Shown piece by piece: positions 9,197-19,680 of a stretch of DNA of 64,000 bases. The position numbers were made by a program, and so were the translations under genes. The DNA is taken from contig CM020620.1 of the NCBI GenBank assembly GCA_009829735.1, positions 5,448,299-5,512,298 of the forward strand. Reading direction: 5' to 3'. The stretch is from Pyropia yezoensis (lineage: Eukaryota > Rhodophyta > Bangiophyceae > Bangiales > Bangiaceae). Numbering within the stretch: position 1 is the stretch's first letter; each line of letters opens with the position of its first letter. The notes below the pieces were generated by a model. The model saw only the letters and a program-made list of their open reading frames with translations. It was not told the DNA's origin and searched no databases.

Positions 9197-10436
9197 CAAG
9201 TGACACCAGTTTTTCACAACTTCCGCTTACATAGAAAACCCACAGTGTTCACATACGAGAACCCCTTCCGAACGGCCGCAGAAGTCGGCGGCAGCCGCAA
9301 GCCAACTCGTACTAAAATATGATCCTGTGCGAGGGGGTGTACGTGAGTCGCACCGTTTGGTGTGCCAGCTCACAGGCTCTTCAACGATATACAGAAGAAA
9401 AAAATAGGAGCACAGGTGCGCGACCGTAGCCTCACGGGCGGAAAAGAGAGCGCTCCTGCAGAGGTCAAATTGGTTCTAATTACCGCCCCGGAACGCTCAT
9501 CTGACTGATTGTTGGCCCGAATCCGACTTCTTCGCAACGCATCCGTGCGTCCGCGCGCCCCACCTGTGCCCCGCTGCCCTCTTCCTCCTCCTATCCCGGG
9601 TTTGAGCACCTTGGCAGAGTCACCAGAAGAGCAGAACACATCTGTGAGCCTGTCCCGGCCTATCAGTACCTCTCTCTTTGCTGCAGTGGGCTGACGGTGG
9701 CGCAAGCGCCTCTTCCCGCGTGCCCTCACCCGCCCCACCTTCCCCCCTTAAACCCCCCCGGCTGTTCTCGATAGGGTGTTGGCGGGAGCCAGCAGGCGCG
9801 CCCCACACCGCTGCACAACAATAGTCCGCCCCACGCTTTCGCCAGCACGTCCACCCCCCCTCACGGACGCGTCGCAGTCAGCGAGGGGCGAGGGAGGAGC
9901 TATCATCAGGCTCATTCAAGTGCGAAAAGAGCATCTGCTCCCGCGTTCTTTCAGACGCAAAGTGCTACCCGTGGAGCAGGCGAGCATCTCTACCAGCCGC
10001 AAGTACCAGCGAGCTCTGTCGTTGTTGGGGGGCGGGGGGGGGGACGTAACCACCCCGGAGGAGGGGGGGATGCTTTTTGGAGCTCACGGGCAGCCTGCTC
10101 ACGGCTGTGATGCCGAACATCACGATCGCCAAGGGGCTATGCTGCTTCAGCTCTCATTGGTCGACGGACGTGAAAAGATGCTCCACGACGACAAATACAA
10201 TCAAGTTTTTTCTGCTGTATCTCTGTAAGAAGTGCCCCAGATGGCTGCCCTGACATGTAAACGAGAGTTGTGAAAAACTGGTGTACCCCCCCAATTGAGG
10301 GTGCATTTTTTCCTCAGCAACCAGGCATTGCCCGCAGAAATGGACAAGATGGTCGGACTCCTGAGGTGCTGCCGAGTCCGCTAATATATTTTTCGAGAAA
10401 AACGCAGCCTGGGAACCTTCTCTCATATGCGAGTTT

Positions 10437-10461
10437 TGAAAAACTGGTGTCAGACGGATAC
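10437..10461 (-). repeat. Right terminal inverted repeat
   Basis: This is the perfect complement of 9172-9196. A second, shorter inverted copy of the inner part lies 170 bases inward, at about 10265-10283. Confidence 0.75.
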
Positions 10462-10939
10462 ACGGTTTAAGCGGACGGGCGTGGCAGGTCGTCTTGGCGT
10501 TGGCAGGCCAGCAGGCAGCGCTGGAAGACTTTCTAGCCTTTGTGCTTGCCATCGAGTGAAGAGTCTCTGCGCAGAGGCAAATTCTGCACTCGAGAGTCGC
10601 ACGCACCGCCGCAGATTCTGCAGAGGGGCGTGCGATTCCCCCCTGAGCAAAGGCGTTCCCAGTGGGCCACTGGTATGCCGCTCAGGGAGGAACAACTTCT
10701 TGTCATGTATTTGAAAATTCGAGTGAGGAGATTGGAGTTTCTACATGATGCTGCAGACGATGACGTTGATCCCGCTCGCGGTCATCAATTCTGCCCGTCA
10801 ACCGCTCTTCTGGCACGTCCCGTCCCCGACAACCCTGTCCCGCCTCGCCCTGCATGCCCGCCGCTCCCCCCCGGCTCCCCCCCCCTCCCTTCCCTTCACC
10901 CACTCGCACATTCGGTCTGGCCCACGACGCTGTTGATTG
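10462..10939. other. PC4 upstream region
   Basis: No gene is supported. The GC level rises back towards the window average by about 10800, and the last 130 bases before the PC4 start are pyrimidine-rich. Confidence 0.5.
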
Positions 10940-11162
10940 ATGGCAGCTTGCAGGTGGCGCCTCGCGGCGGCCGCCGTTGTCGCCCGCTGGCGAACGCTGA
11001 CCACCACCTCTGAAGTGCCGACTGGGCACCTCCCGTGGCGGTCCGGCGGCGGCGGCACGCCCGGCGCGGGTGCGGGGAGCGGTGGCGTCGGCGGCAGCAG
11101 CAACCGTCGGGTGGGCGCTGCCGTTGGTTGGTGGGATTCGCCGGGTGGTGGCCACAGCAGCA

Positions 11163-11201
<39 letters not shown>

Positions 11202-12474
11202 GGGGTTTGGGAGGGTGGACGGAGATGGGGGTGGGGCGCAATGGTCCGCCTGCCGGCAACGACCGCGGCGGCAGCGGGGAGCGCGACGGCGATTTCCGTT
11301 CGCTGCCGTTGCCGCCGTACGGGGAGCTGCAGCGCAATGCAGAGGGGGAGCCCTACTTTTCGGTACGACTCAGCGGCTGGGGGGGGGGGGGGGGGGGGGG
11401 GGGGGCGGAGAGGGTTGCGCAAAGAGAATTGCGGGGAGCGCAACCGCGCCGCGCGACCGTGTGCTGTGCGACGATGCTGCGCGACCTGCATCGACGTCGG
11501 TCGGGGAGAGTGAGGGTGAGGTGAGGGGGGACAACGGGCTCTTGAATCTGAAAGCGAAACCTGGCGAGTGTGCGTGTTCTCGGACAGGGGCCCAGGCTGA
11601 CCTTCGTGCGTGTCCCTCTGTGCGTTCGTGTGCCTCCTCGCACTTCGTGGCTCTTCTTTTTTCTTTATGTGCCCCTAACGGTGGCCCGCACTTGTCACGC
11701 ACCATCCCTCCCACCAGCTGTCACGCAAACGCCGTGTTACGGTGTGCGCCTTCCAGTCGGTGGTGGGGGTGGATTTGCGCGAGTACCGCCGGATATTCCG
11801 TTCGCACAGCGGTGGGCGGGAGCAGAGGACTGACGACGACGACAACGACGAAGACTGGTTTGATGTGCCAACCAAAAAGGGTGCGTTGCGCACTGCGTGG
11901 GACGCTGCCACCGGCGTGGGGGGGTGGCGGTGGTGTGTCCTGTGACCCCCTTTTGGCCTCGGGGTACCGAGGGGTGGGCGGCGTACTCGGTTCCGCGGCT
12001 AGGCCGCCCCCATCTCCCATTTGACCACCCAGCTGACGGCGACGCTTTCTCTGGGTTGCCACCACCCGTGCCGTGTCCCCTCCCTCCCCCCTCCCCCGTC
12101 CCATGTTGTTGGTATCCCTCGTCCCCCAAACAGGTCTCTGGCTAACCTTGGATCAGTTCCATGAGCTCAAGGCGGTGCTCCCCCAGGTGGACGCCCTCGT
12201 CGCGGACGCGCTCCGGACCACCGGCGCCGAGCCGCCGCCACCGGCAGACGACGTCGGCGGCACAGGCGGCGAGTACGCCTCCCCCCGGGGGGAGAGACGG
12301 CCGCGCGCGGGCCAGTCGGGCCTGACCACCGCTAGCGGCAGCCCCGCCGGTGCAGCGCACGGCGACGGCGACGGTGCCGCCACGCACGGCGACGGCGACG
12401 GTGCCACCGCGCACGTCGGCGGCGGCGGGTGGGCGCCCGCGCGTCGCGGCGGCGCCGACGCGCCTCCGTTTTGA
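10940..12474 (+). CDS. SUB1: PC4/Sub1-type transcriptional coactivator, three exons
   Basis: PC4/Sub1 is a nuclear single-strand DNA-binding coactivator of RNA polymerase II. I place the exons at 10940-11362, 11718-11880 and 12134-12474 (308 aa). Donors are GTACGA and GTGCGT, acceptors CCACCAG and AAACAG. The joins keep frame and rebuild the PC4 fold in order: EPYFS at the end of exon 1; LSRKRRVTVCAFQSVVGVD and LREYRRIF, then an acidic insert and DWFDVPTKKG in exon 2; LWLTLDQFHELKAVLPQVDAL in exon 3. The long Gly-rich N-terminus begins MAACRWRLAAAAVVARWRTL and could be a targeting peptide. The C-terminal tail is disordered and holds an imperfect HGDGDGA repeat. Intron 1 contains a 27-G run. 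The N-terminal extent is the least certain part. Confidence 0.85.
11379..11405 (+). repeat. G27 homopolymer in PC4 intron 1
   Basis: This is an uninterrupted run of 27 G, 17 bases after the proposed splice donor of intron 1. It is prone to replication slippage and to G-quadruplex formation in the transcript. Confidence 0.9.
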
Positions 12475-12524
12475 GGGCGGTCGCTCCTGCTGCGGGAGAA
12501 CAGTCGGGAGGCGCTGGGGAGACG

Positions 12525-12555
<31 letters not shown>

Positions 12556-12708
12556 CGATGGGACGGCGGGCTGCGGCGGGATGTCGTCGTCCCCAATGTG
12601 CCGGTCCGCCATGACGGGGCCACGCCTAGGCGCTGGGCCGGTGTGCCTTTTGGTCACGGCGCCGCCCACCGCGCGCGCTCGCCGGTGGGTGCTATGGCAA
12701 CGGGAGAG
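12475..12708. other. PC4 3' flank
   Basis: This non-coding flank begins 50 bases before a 30-G run (12526-12555). No terminator or polyadenylation signal is obvious. Confidence 0.5.
12526..12555 (+). repeat. G30 homopolymer
   Basis: This uninterrupted G run lies just after the PC4 stop codon, so it would fall in the 3' untranslated region if the transcript extends this far. Confidence 0.9.
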
Positions 12709-13046
12709 CCACAAGCCGGCGGAAGTGGTGTGCGCGGTCAAGGCCAAGGGGGGCATCCCCTTTTGGTAAAGGAATCGCCGTTGCTAGGCGTGACGGAAGG
12801 AGCGGTGAGACGACAGCGTCGTTCCTGGTTGGCGGCGCGTCAGCCTGTACAATCTTTCCATGCCCAGGCAGTGGCAGCAATGGCTGCCGCGAACGTTGCC
12901 ACCCCAGATGCTGGCGGCCGCCGCCACTCCCACACTGTGAGAGTTTCTGCCAGTGGAGAGGAAGACATGCCCGCGCTGGCGTCCTCGACTGTGGCTCTTT
13001 GCATTGGCTTGTCAGCCGACTGCGCAATTTCATTGCCTGCGCCAGG
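12709..13046 (+). repeat. Dispersed block R1, DPP8/9 copy
   Basis: It begins CACAAGCCGGCGGAAGTGG and ends CATTGCCTGCGCCA. A near-identical copy lies at 19087-19430, and an inverted partial copy at about 7895-8049. No reading frame is shared convincingly. Here it is directly joined to block R2. Confidence 0.85.
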
Positions 13047-13370
13047 GGGGAATGGTGGAGTACCAAAGCAAATGGGCCAGCGCCATTGCCAATCGTGGGC
13101 GTTTGGGGGGGATCCATTCCACCGAGCGCCACCGAGAGGATGGCGCGCCTCGGTAGGTGGCGCTTGCGTGGCGCTATGCTCGCGCCGCACACTACCCACT
13201 CCGTCAAACGCGTCCCGTGGACGAGCGACGCTGTCGGCGCTCCCACGGCCATCCAGGTCGCGCCGCTGCCCCCCGGGTGTGCCGCGCAGCCCCCCTGCCC
13301 CCACCCACCCCCCCTCCGTCGCTTACTTCCCCAGCGTCTGGCGGTGCGGCAGCCGCCGCCGCACGGACCT
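13047..13370 (+). repeat. Dispersed block R2, DPP8/9 copy
   Basis: It begins GGGGGGAATGGTGGAGTACC and matches 22190-22515 with few differences. The end at 13370 is set by the truncation of the other copy at a family B element, not by a natural boundary. A pyrimidine tract ending CTTCCCCAG near 13335 could be a splice acceptor for a 5' exon of DPP8/9. Confidence 0.85.
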
Positions 13371-13769
13371 CCCTGCGCCGCAGCGGCGGCGGCGGTTCCA
13401 CGACGCGAGGCGCCGGTGCGACCGACGGTGGCGGTGGGCCCCGCACGGCGCCGCTGCTTGGCGCTGCCGCTGTTGCTGCCGCCGTTTCGTCCACGGTTGC
13501 TGCCGTTGCCCCTGCCACTGCCTCGGTAGCGGCCGCCGCTGCTGCTTCCGGTGCCATCACTGCCGTTGCCGTTGCCGTCATTGCTATTTACAGCTGTGGC
13601 TACCGTCGCTGACGCCGTCACAGCAGTGCGGCCTGGCTCCCCCCCCCCCCCTCTTCACCCGCCGCTCCTCCTCCCCCCCCCCTTCTCTCCCCCGCTGCAG
13701 CCCGTCAGTGGCTACTCCCGCGGCGGTCGCGGCGGTGGCGGCTGGACGGTGCCCTATGACTCCGCCGAC
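13371..13769 (+). other. Possible 5' exon and intron of DPP8/9
   Basis: Open alanine-rich frames and a strong pyrimidine tract ending GCTGCAG at 13700 suggest an intron boundary. I could not identify a convincing first exon. The frame stays open upstream of 13701 only because of C-rich sequence. Confidence 0.35.
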
Positions 13770-16700
13770 ATGGACGACCCCGCGTCGACGCCGCCGCTGT
13801 CCTCCCTCTCTCCAGAGGAGGTGGCCATGCACCTGGTACAGTACGTTTTTTGCGGGCTTCTTGCGCTTGGCGTGCGCGAGGGGGGAGGGGTTGGGCGAGC
13901 GCGGTCTTGACGGCGTGAGCGCTGTCGGTGGGGAGTGCTGCGCGACTCCACAGCGCTGTGGACTGTGTTTTTCTTGGCTTGGCTCATGTCTTGTGTGGTG
14001 TGCTGCGTACGGTTGAGTGCGGTCGCTGACGTCTGGCTGGCGTGGCTGTGGGCACTGCCTGGTCGAGTACCTTGCCCGTTTTGGTACCTTCCCCCCCACC
14101 CCCCTCCTCATTCGTTTCTTGTTGCGTTGCCTGTGCAGGTCACGGCGGGCACTGTCCAGCGTGAATGTCGCGCATGACATGGCCTTTACCGCGGATGGGC
14201 GGCAGCTGTTGTTTCTCGCGGTACGTGGGGTGGGCCGGCGACTGGTTTTCGTTTTGCGCTGTGAGTGGTTGTGCGGCAAGAGTTTATTGCTTTGGGGCTC
14301 CCCGCTGTGGTGTAAAGGCCTTGCGCGCCCTCTTTTTGTGGTGGCCGCTGCGTGAGATGGCGTCGCGACCGGGACACCCAACTCACTTGCACACCCTCTC
14401 ACTGCTTGTCTCTTGGCGCACTTTGTGTATCGCCCCCCCCCCCCCCCCCCCCCCCCCCCTTTGCCTACCGCTCTCTTACCCGTGCAGTCGATTAGCACCA
14501 GCCCCCAGCGATCACCTACGTACCTCTACGCCGTGACCATCCCGTCGCTGCCGCCGTCGTCACCGTCGGCCGACATCCCGCCGCCGCCGGTGCTGCCGTG
14601 GCGCCGCCTCCCCGTCGGCCGCGCCACCGTCTACACCCTCTACCCACCGCCGCCGCCGGGGGTGCCCCAAAAGGTGCTGCTGCAGCCGTCGACCGACACG
14701 CTGCTAACGGCCGACCTGCTCCCACTGCCCGGCGGCGGGGTGGCCCCACTGGCAGCCGTCTCTGCGCCTAGAGACGCGGCAGCTGCAGCGGCGGCTGCTG
14801 CCTTTCCCGCCGCCCTCCCGCACACTCCTCCGCCTACACCGCTGTCGTCTCCGCCCGTGTCAGTCGCCACCGTCGCGGCCGTCGCTGCCGCCACAGCTGC
14901 AGAGAGCGCCGACACGTTTGTCAGTGCCTCCCTCAGTTCAACGCCGCTGCTCTTTTCGTCCTTGCCATCCCCACAGCCCTCCGCGGCCCTTGCCCGTACC
15001 TCTGCTATGCTTTTTCCGTACGCTGGTGGGTCGGCCATGCGGCCACCTTTCCCACCCTTGCCGCCCATGCCACAGTTGCCTCCGCTCCCCCCAATGCCGC
15101 AGCTGCCGCCCTTCCCGCCCATGCCTCAGCTTCCGCCCTTTCCCCCAATGCCACAGCTGCCCCCCCTGCCGCCCATGCCTCAGCTGCCGACCCAGTTCCC
15201 GCCCATGCCGTCGCTGCCAACGTCCACGACGCTGGCCGCAGCAGCAGCAGCGGCGGCAGCCGCCGCGGCCGCGTCACGCAGTCCCACTCCCGCTGCGGCG
15301 GCGGCGGCGCTGGCTGCGCTTGCCGCGTGGCGCGCCGACCCCGCGTGGCGCGCCGACCCGCGGGCGGGGATGGCGGCGGCGATTGAAGCTATGTGGGGAG
15401 GGCTCCCCGCGGGGTGGCCGGCGGGCTTTCCCAGCGGCTTCCCTGCCGGACTCCCCGCTGGATTCCCGGCTGGGTTTCCTTCCGGCTTCCCAGGGGGTTT
15501 CCCGACCGCCTTCCCAGGGGGCTTCCCGGGAGGCTTCCCGGCGGGTCTCCCCTCAGGCCTGGCAAGCCGAGCTGGCATGGCCGGCGGCGGCGGTGGCGGC
15601 GATGGCGGCGGCGGTGGCAGAGGTGGTGGGCTCCGCGCCGGCATTGGCATTGGCGGGGGCGACCATGGCAGTGGCAGCGGGGACCTGGGGGACACCCCCG
15701 TGGTCGCTGACTATGAGCATCCTTCTGTGGCAGCCGATAGCGGGCTGGTGGCGTTTGTGCGCGGTGGGGACGTGTGGGTGGCGGCGGCTGCTGGGGAGCG
15801 GCAGTTGACTTTTTCGGGTGGCTGCGCCGGCTGTGGCGGCTGCTCGTGTGGGCTGCCCGGGGGGGGGGGGACTGCGGGCTGCGACTGCCTGGGCTCCCGC
15901 TTGGGTGGGGGCGGCGCAGGGGAGCGCGTCGTTACCGCGGGCGTCTCTGAATACGTCATGGCAGAGGAGTTTGAGCGGCAAGTGGGCTTTTGGGTGTCCC
16001 CCTTTCGAGTTTGGACGGCGGCCGACGCGGCGTCAGAAGCGGTCGCTGCCGGTTCCGAGGGGGGGGGGGTGGGGACCACGACCCCTGAACCCTCCTCCCC
16101 TTCCGGTGCGGCGGGCGGTGGGGCTGTGCCGGTCGACGGGGGCGACTACCTGCTGCTTTACTTCCTCGTCGACAGCCGGGCAGTGGGCACCCTCGACACC
16201 CCCCCTGGCGTGCGGTACCCTGTGGCGGGGGCGGCCAACGCGGCCACGCACCCGCGGGTGCTGCGCTTCCCGCCGCCCCCATTGGCGGCTGCGGGACCGG
16301 CCGCGGCGGCCGCTTGGACAGCGGGCGGCTGCCCGTCGGGGGGGTGTTGGGGGGGCGGCTCGAGTGACGCTCCCGGCGTGGACGTACTGGGGGCGGCGCT
16401 GCCGCCGCCGCCACCATGGCCGCCCCCCCCGCTGACCATGCGGGGTTCCTTGCACCCGGCCGCGTCGGGTGCAGGCGGCGACGTGGGCGCGACCGATAAC
16501 AGCGACGGCGGGGCGGCGCCCTCTGCCCAGCCGCCGCAACCGTCGCCGCCGCCCGTATCGCCTTCGCCCACGCCCGCGCGGTCGGCGCCCCCCCCCCGGA
16601 CAGCCCAGGCAGTCGTGTGGCACGCGACGCCCCTCGCGGCTGGCATGAGCGCCTACGTCCCCGCCGCTGAGTACATTGTGCGCGCTGGGTGGGTGCCGTC

Positions 16701-18678
16701 GGACCTTGCAGGGGGGGTGTGCTGGTGGTGCACCATCGTGGACCGGCCCCAGTGCCTTCTGTGGCTGGTGCTGGTGCGCGTGCCCGGGGTGGAGGCCGTC
16801 CCGACTGCCGCGGGCGCGCCGGGTGCGCCCATGGATGGAGTGACTCTGTCGGCGCCGTCGGCGCCGCCGCCGTCGCAGACGCTGTCGCTACCCACCGGGG
16901 GCTGCGGGCCTGCCGACGATGGCGTGCGGGTGACGCTGCTGGAGCGCGGCTGGGACGGCTTGTGGGTGAACGTGACGGACGGCGTGCGCTTTTTGTGCCG
17001 CGACGACCGGTCCCCCGGGGCGGTGTTTGTCGCCTATACGTCGGAAGCGTCGGGCTATGCCCATCTGTACGTGCGGTCTGTGGGGTGGCAAACGCCGGCC
17101 GGGGCGACCGACGGCGTCGACGGCGTCGACAGCGACGTGGCCGACCCGCCCGCCGTGGCTGTCACGGCCGGCGACTGGATGGTGGAGACGGTGTTGCTCG
17201 TCGACGCCGCGTCGGGGCTGGTGCTCTTCACCGGCACCCGCGACTCGGTGCTGGAGCGGCACGTCTACGCGACAGCGTTGCCAGCGCTGTCGTCTGCCGC
17301 CGGCCGGGGGTGCCTCCCGCCGGGCCCGCGGCCCGTCACGCGAGTGACCCTCCCCGGCGGGTTTGTCAGCGGCACGGCGGTGTGGCGGCCTTCCGGCGGT
17401 GGCGGCTCAGCGGTGGCGCCTGCGCTGGTCGCCGCCACCGCCTCCTCCCTCACCTCGCCTCCCACGACCGTCATCTATGCTGTTTGGCCTGCGGCGGCGT
17501 CGGCAGCGGCGTCGGCACCAATGTCGTACTCCCTAGCCTCCCTGGCGGTACGGACTCTCGACACCGGCGCGCTGCCGCCGTGGCCCCTCCGCCCACCACG
17601 CCTCTTCTCTTTTACGCGCCCCCCCGTGGCGCCCGCGACGGTCCCCGACACGCTCTATGGGGCGCTCTACCTGCCCCCGCCCCCCCCCCCGGGGGCACCC
17701 CCCCCGCCCATTGTCCTGTTGCCTTACGGGGGACCGCGGGTGCAGCTGGTCAGCGCTTCCCACGACCTCACTGTCGCCGTCGGGCGGGCCGTCCTCCCCG
17801 CCCTGGGCATGGCCGCGCTGGTGGTAGACGGCCGCGGGAGCGGCCGCCGGGGGCGCGCGTGGGAGGCGGCGGCGCTGCGGTCGGGCTTTGGCGGTCTCGA
17901 GGCAGACGACCAGCTGGCAGCCATTGACGCTGCGGCCGCCGCCATGGCTGCCGCCTCCGTGGGCCCCACCAGCGACAGCGGTGGCGACGGTGGCGGCAGG
18001 GGTGGCCTCGGCGGTCGCCCCCCCCCGGCGGTGGACGTGACGCGGGTAGGGGTGGTTGGGTGGAGCTACGGCGGCTTCCTTGCCGTGCGTCTGCTTTACC
18101 ACCCTGCTGGGCGGGTGGCCGTGGCCGTGGCGGGTGCGCCCGTCGTGGACTGGCGGCTGTACGACAGCGCTTACACGGAGCGTCATCTGGGGAGCCCTGC
18201 GGTGGAGCGCGACCGCTACGACCGCTCGTCGGTGCTGGGGGTGGTGGCGGCGCATGGCGCCCGTCAGGCCGCCGCCGCTGCCGCGGTGGCCGACGCTGCC
18301 ACAGCCGCTGCATCAGACGCTGCGGCCGACGCGGCCGCTGCGACCGCCGCCGCCGCCAGCACAGGCGCCACGGATGGGGAGGGGAGTGGGGACGCCTTCG
18401 CCCGTCCCCGCAGCCCCCCCCCCCTCCCTCCCCCCCCACCTCCCCCCCGCCCCCGCCCTCGGTCGTTGCTGCTCGTCCACTGCCTCGGCGACGGCAACGT
18501 GGCGCCCGCGCACACGGGTGCCCTGCTGGATGCGCTCGCCACCGCGCGCCTCCGCGGCGCGCGCCTGCTCCTCTTCCCCGGCGAGCGCCACGGCCTGCGG
18601 GGTGCCGCTGCACAGGTGGCGTTTGAGGCTGACGTACTGCGGGTGCTTGGGTCGGGGCTGGCCGCCCGTCCGTCGTAG
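13770..18678 (+). CDS. Dipeptidyl peptidase of the DPP8/9 type (S9 serine protease)
   Basis: This family removes N-terminal dipeptides, preferring proline at position 2. Exons: 13770-13840 (or from 13701), 14139-14220 and 14488-18678; GTACGT donors and GCAG acceptors keep frame, giving about 1447 aa. In order: HDMAFTADGRQLLFLA; a propeller start, LVAFVRGGDVWVA; the substrate-clamping pair in VMAEEFERQVGFW; YIVRAGWVP; GTRDSVLERHVYA; PYGGPRVQLV; then the hydrolase with nucleophile Ser in GWSYGG (codon 18064), Asp in LGDGNV (codon 18490) and His in ERHGLR (codon 18589). The matches are closest to DPP8/9, not to prolyl oligopeptidase. No signal peptide is seen, so it is probably cytosolic. It is far longer than animal DPP8/9 because of low-complexity inserts: five 9-residue PPMPQLPPL-like repeats (15058-15200) and about eleven GFPx units (15420-15560). 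No in-frame stop occurs in the 4.2-kb last exon. Confidence 0.85.
14433..14459 (+). repeat. C27 homopolymer at the last DPP8/9 splice acceptor
   Basis: An uninterrupted run of 27 C forms most of the polypyrimidine tract before the acceptor at 14487. Its length will vary, and it could influence splicing of the large last exon. Confidence 0.9.
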
Positions 18679-19086
18679 GCTGGGGGGGGGGGGGCGCGGC
18701 GGGAAGGGGCAGCGGCGCCCGACTGACCACGCGCGGCACTGTCCCACCGCGAACGGTGCTTCCGGTTTGCTGTCGCTGCCTCAGCCCCCGTCTGCCGCCG
18801 CGGCCCTTCCACCGCACCACTTCCGCTGTCACCCTTCCGCCACCGCCGCTACCGCCGCCGCCGCCGCTACCCACCGCCGCCGTGACCGCCACTACCTTGC
18901 CGCCTCCCGCCGCTGCCGCTGCCATCCCCCACTGGCGCCACCATGTCCTTGGCCGGCACGGCGGCCCGCGTCGGCCCTCTCCTCTCCAGCGGGCAGTGAC
19001 TAGCGCCGGCCGCGTTACGTGTTCCTCCCCTCTGTTCCTCGCCATTCGGTGAGTTCCCCCTGTTCCCGTGCCCCCCTCAACACTCG
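18679..19086. other. DPP8/9 3' flank
   Basis: A G10 run lies at 18683-18692, followed by CCGCCG-rich sequence. There is no supported gene. The dispersed block R1 starts at 19087. Confidence 0.5.
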
Positions 19087-19430
19087 GCCACAAGCCGGCG
19101 GAAGTGGTGTGCGCGGTCAAGGCCAAGGGGGGCATCCCCTTTTGGTAAAGGAATCGCCGTTGCTAGGCGTGACGGAGGGAGCGGTGAGACGACAGCGTCG
19201 TTCCTGGTTGGCGGCGCGTCAGCCTGTACAATCTTTCCATGCCCAGGCAGTGGCAGCAATGGCTGCCGCGAACGTTGCCGCCCCAGATGCTGGCGGCCGC
19301 CGCCACTCCCACACTGCGAGGGTTTCCTGCCAGTGGAGAGGAAGACATGCCCGCGCTGGTGTCCTCGACTGTGGCTCTTTGCATTGGCTTGTCAGCCGAC
19401 TGCTCAATTTCATTGCCTGCGCCACGGCTG
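19087..19430 (+). repeat. Dispersed block R1, second copy
   Basis: It is near-identical to 12709-13046. Both share CTGCGCCA at the right end, then diverge: here the sequence continues into the RCC1-like duplication instead of block R2. Confidence 0.85.
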
Positions 19431-19680
19431 CTGCAGACCTGGGCGCCATTGGCGCGTGACGCCCCCTCTGGCACCCTCCCCGTGCTTCCTTCCCCACTCC
19501 ACACCCGCGCCTCACCCCCCTCGTTGCTCCTCTCCCGCCCCCATCCCTCCCGTCCGCAGTGGACATACCCCATACACCCCGCGACCCACTGCCACCCACC
19601 CACCCACCTCTTGCTCCACGCCACTCCACGCCACGCTCACCCACCCAGCCCCACTCCTCCCACCCGCCAAAAACACGCGC

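Larger units (their letters stand above)
9172..10461. mobile_element. Putative non-autonomous DNA transposon with 25-bp inverted ends
   Basis: The ends are a perfect 25-base inverted pair (9172-9196 and 10437-10461), beginning GTATCCGTCTGACACCAGTT on each strand. The motif GACACCAGTTTTTCACAA is repeated in tandem on the left (9181-9198 and 9202-9219) and twice inverted on the right (about 10265-10283 and 10434-10452). No transposase can be recognised in the 1290 bases. I could not find a convincing target duplication, so the true ends may be the inner repeats. It could be a MITE-like or foldback element. Confidence 0.6.

Noticed and set aside
9181..9220. Tandem GACACCAGTTTTTCACAA pair as a CRISPR or telomere-like repeat
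   Set aside because: Only two direct units, with inverted partners 1.1 kb away, which fits transposon ends.
11360..11380. PC4 exon 1 continuing as SVRLSGW into the G run
   Set aside because: Tempting because it resembles the PC4 motif, but a donor (GTACGA) after YFS joined to LSRKRRVTV restores the domain with correct phase.
13836..13841. GTACAG as splice donor of the DPP8/9 exon
   Set aside because: It would read the next exon in a frame that stops at TGA within 13 codons; GTACGT five bases later keeps the frame.
14488..18678. Prolyl oligopeptidase or acylaminoacyl peptidase
   Set aside because: The EEF glutamate pair, YTERHLGSP block and ERHGLR/GDGNV spacing fit the DPP4/8/9 branch better.
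17768..19135. 455-codon minus-strand frame opposite DPP8/9
   Set aside because: Shadow of the large GC-rich last exon with no family resemblance.
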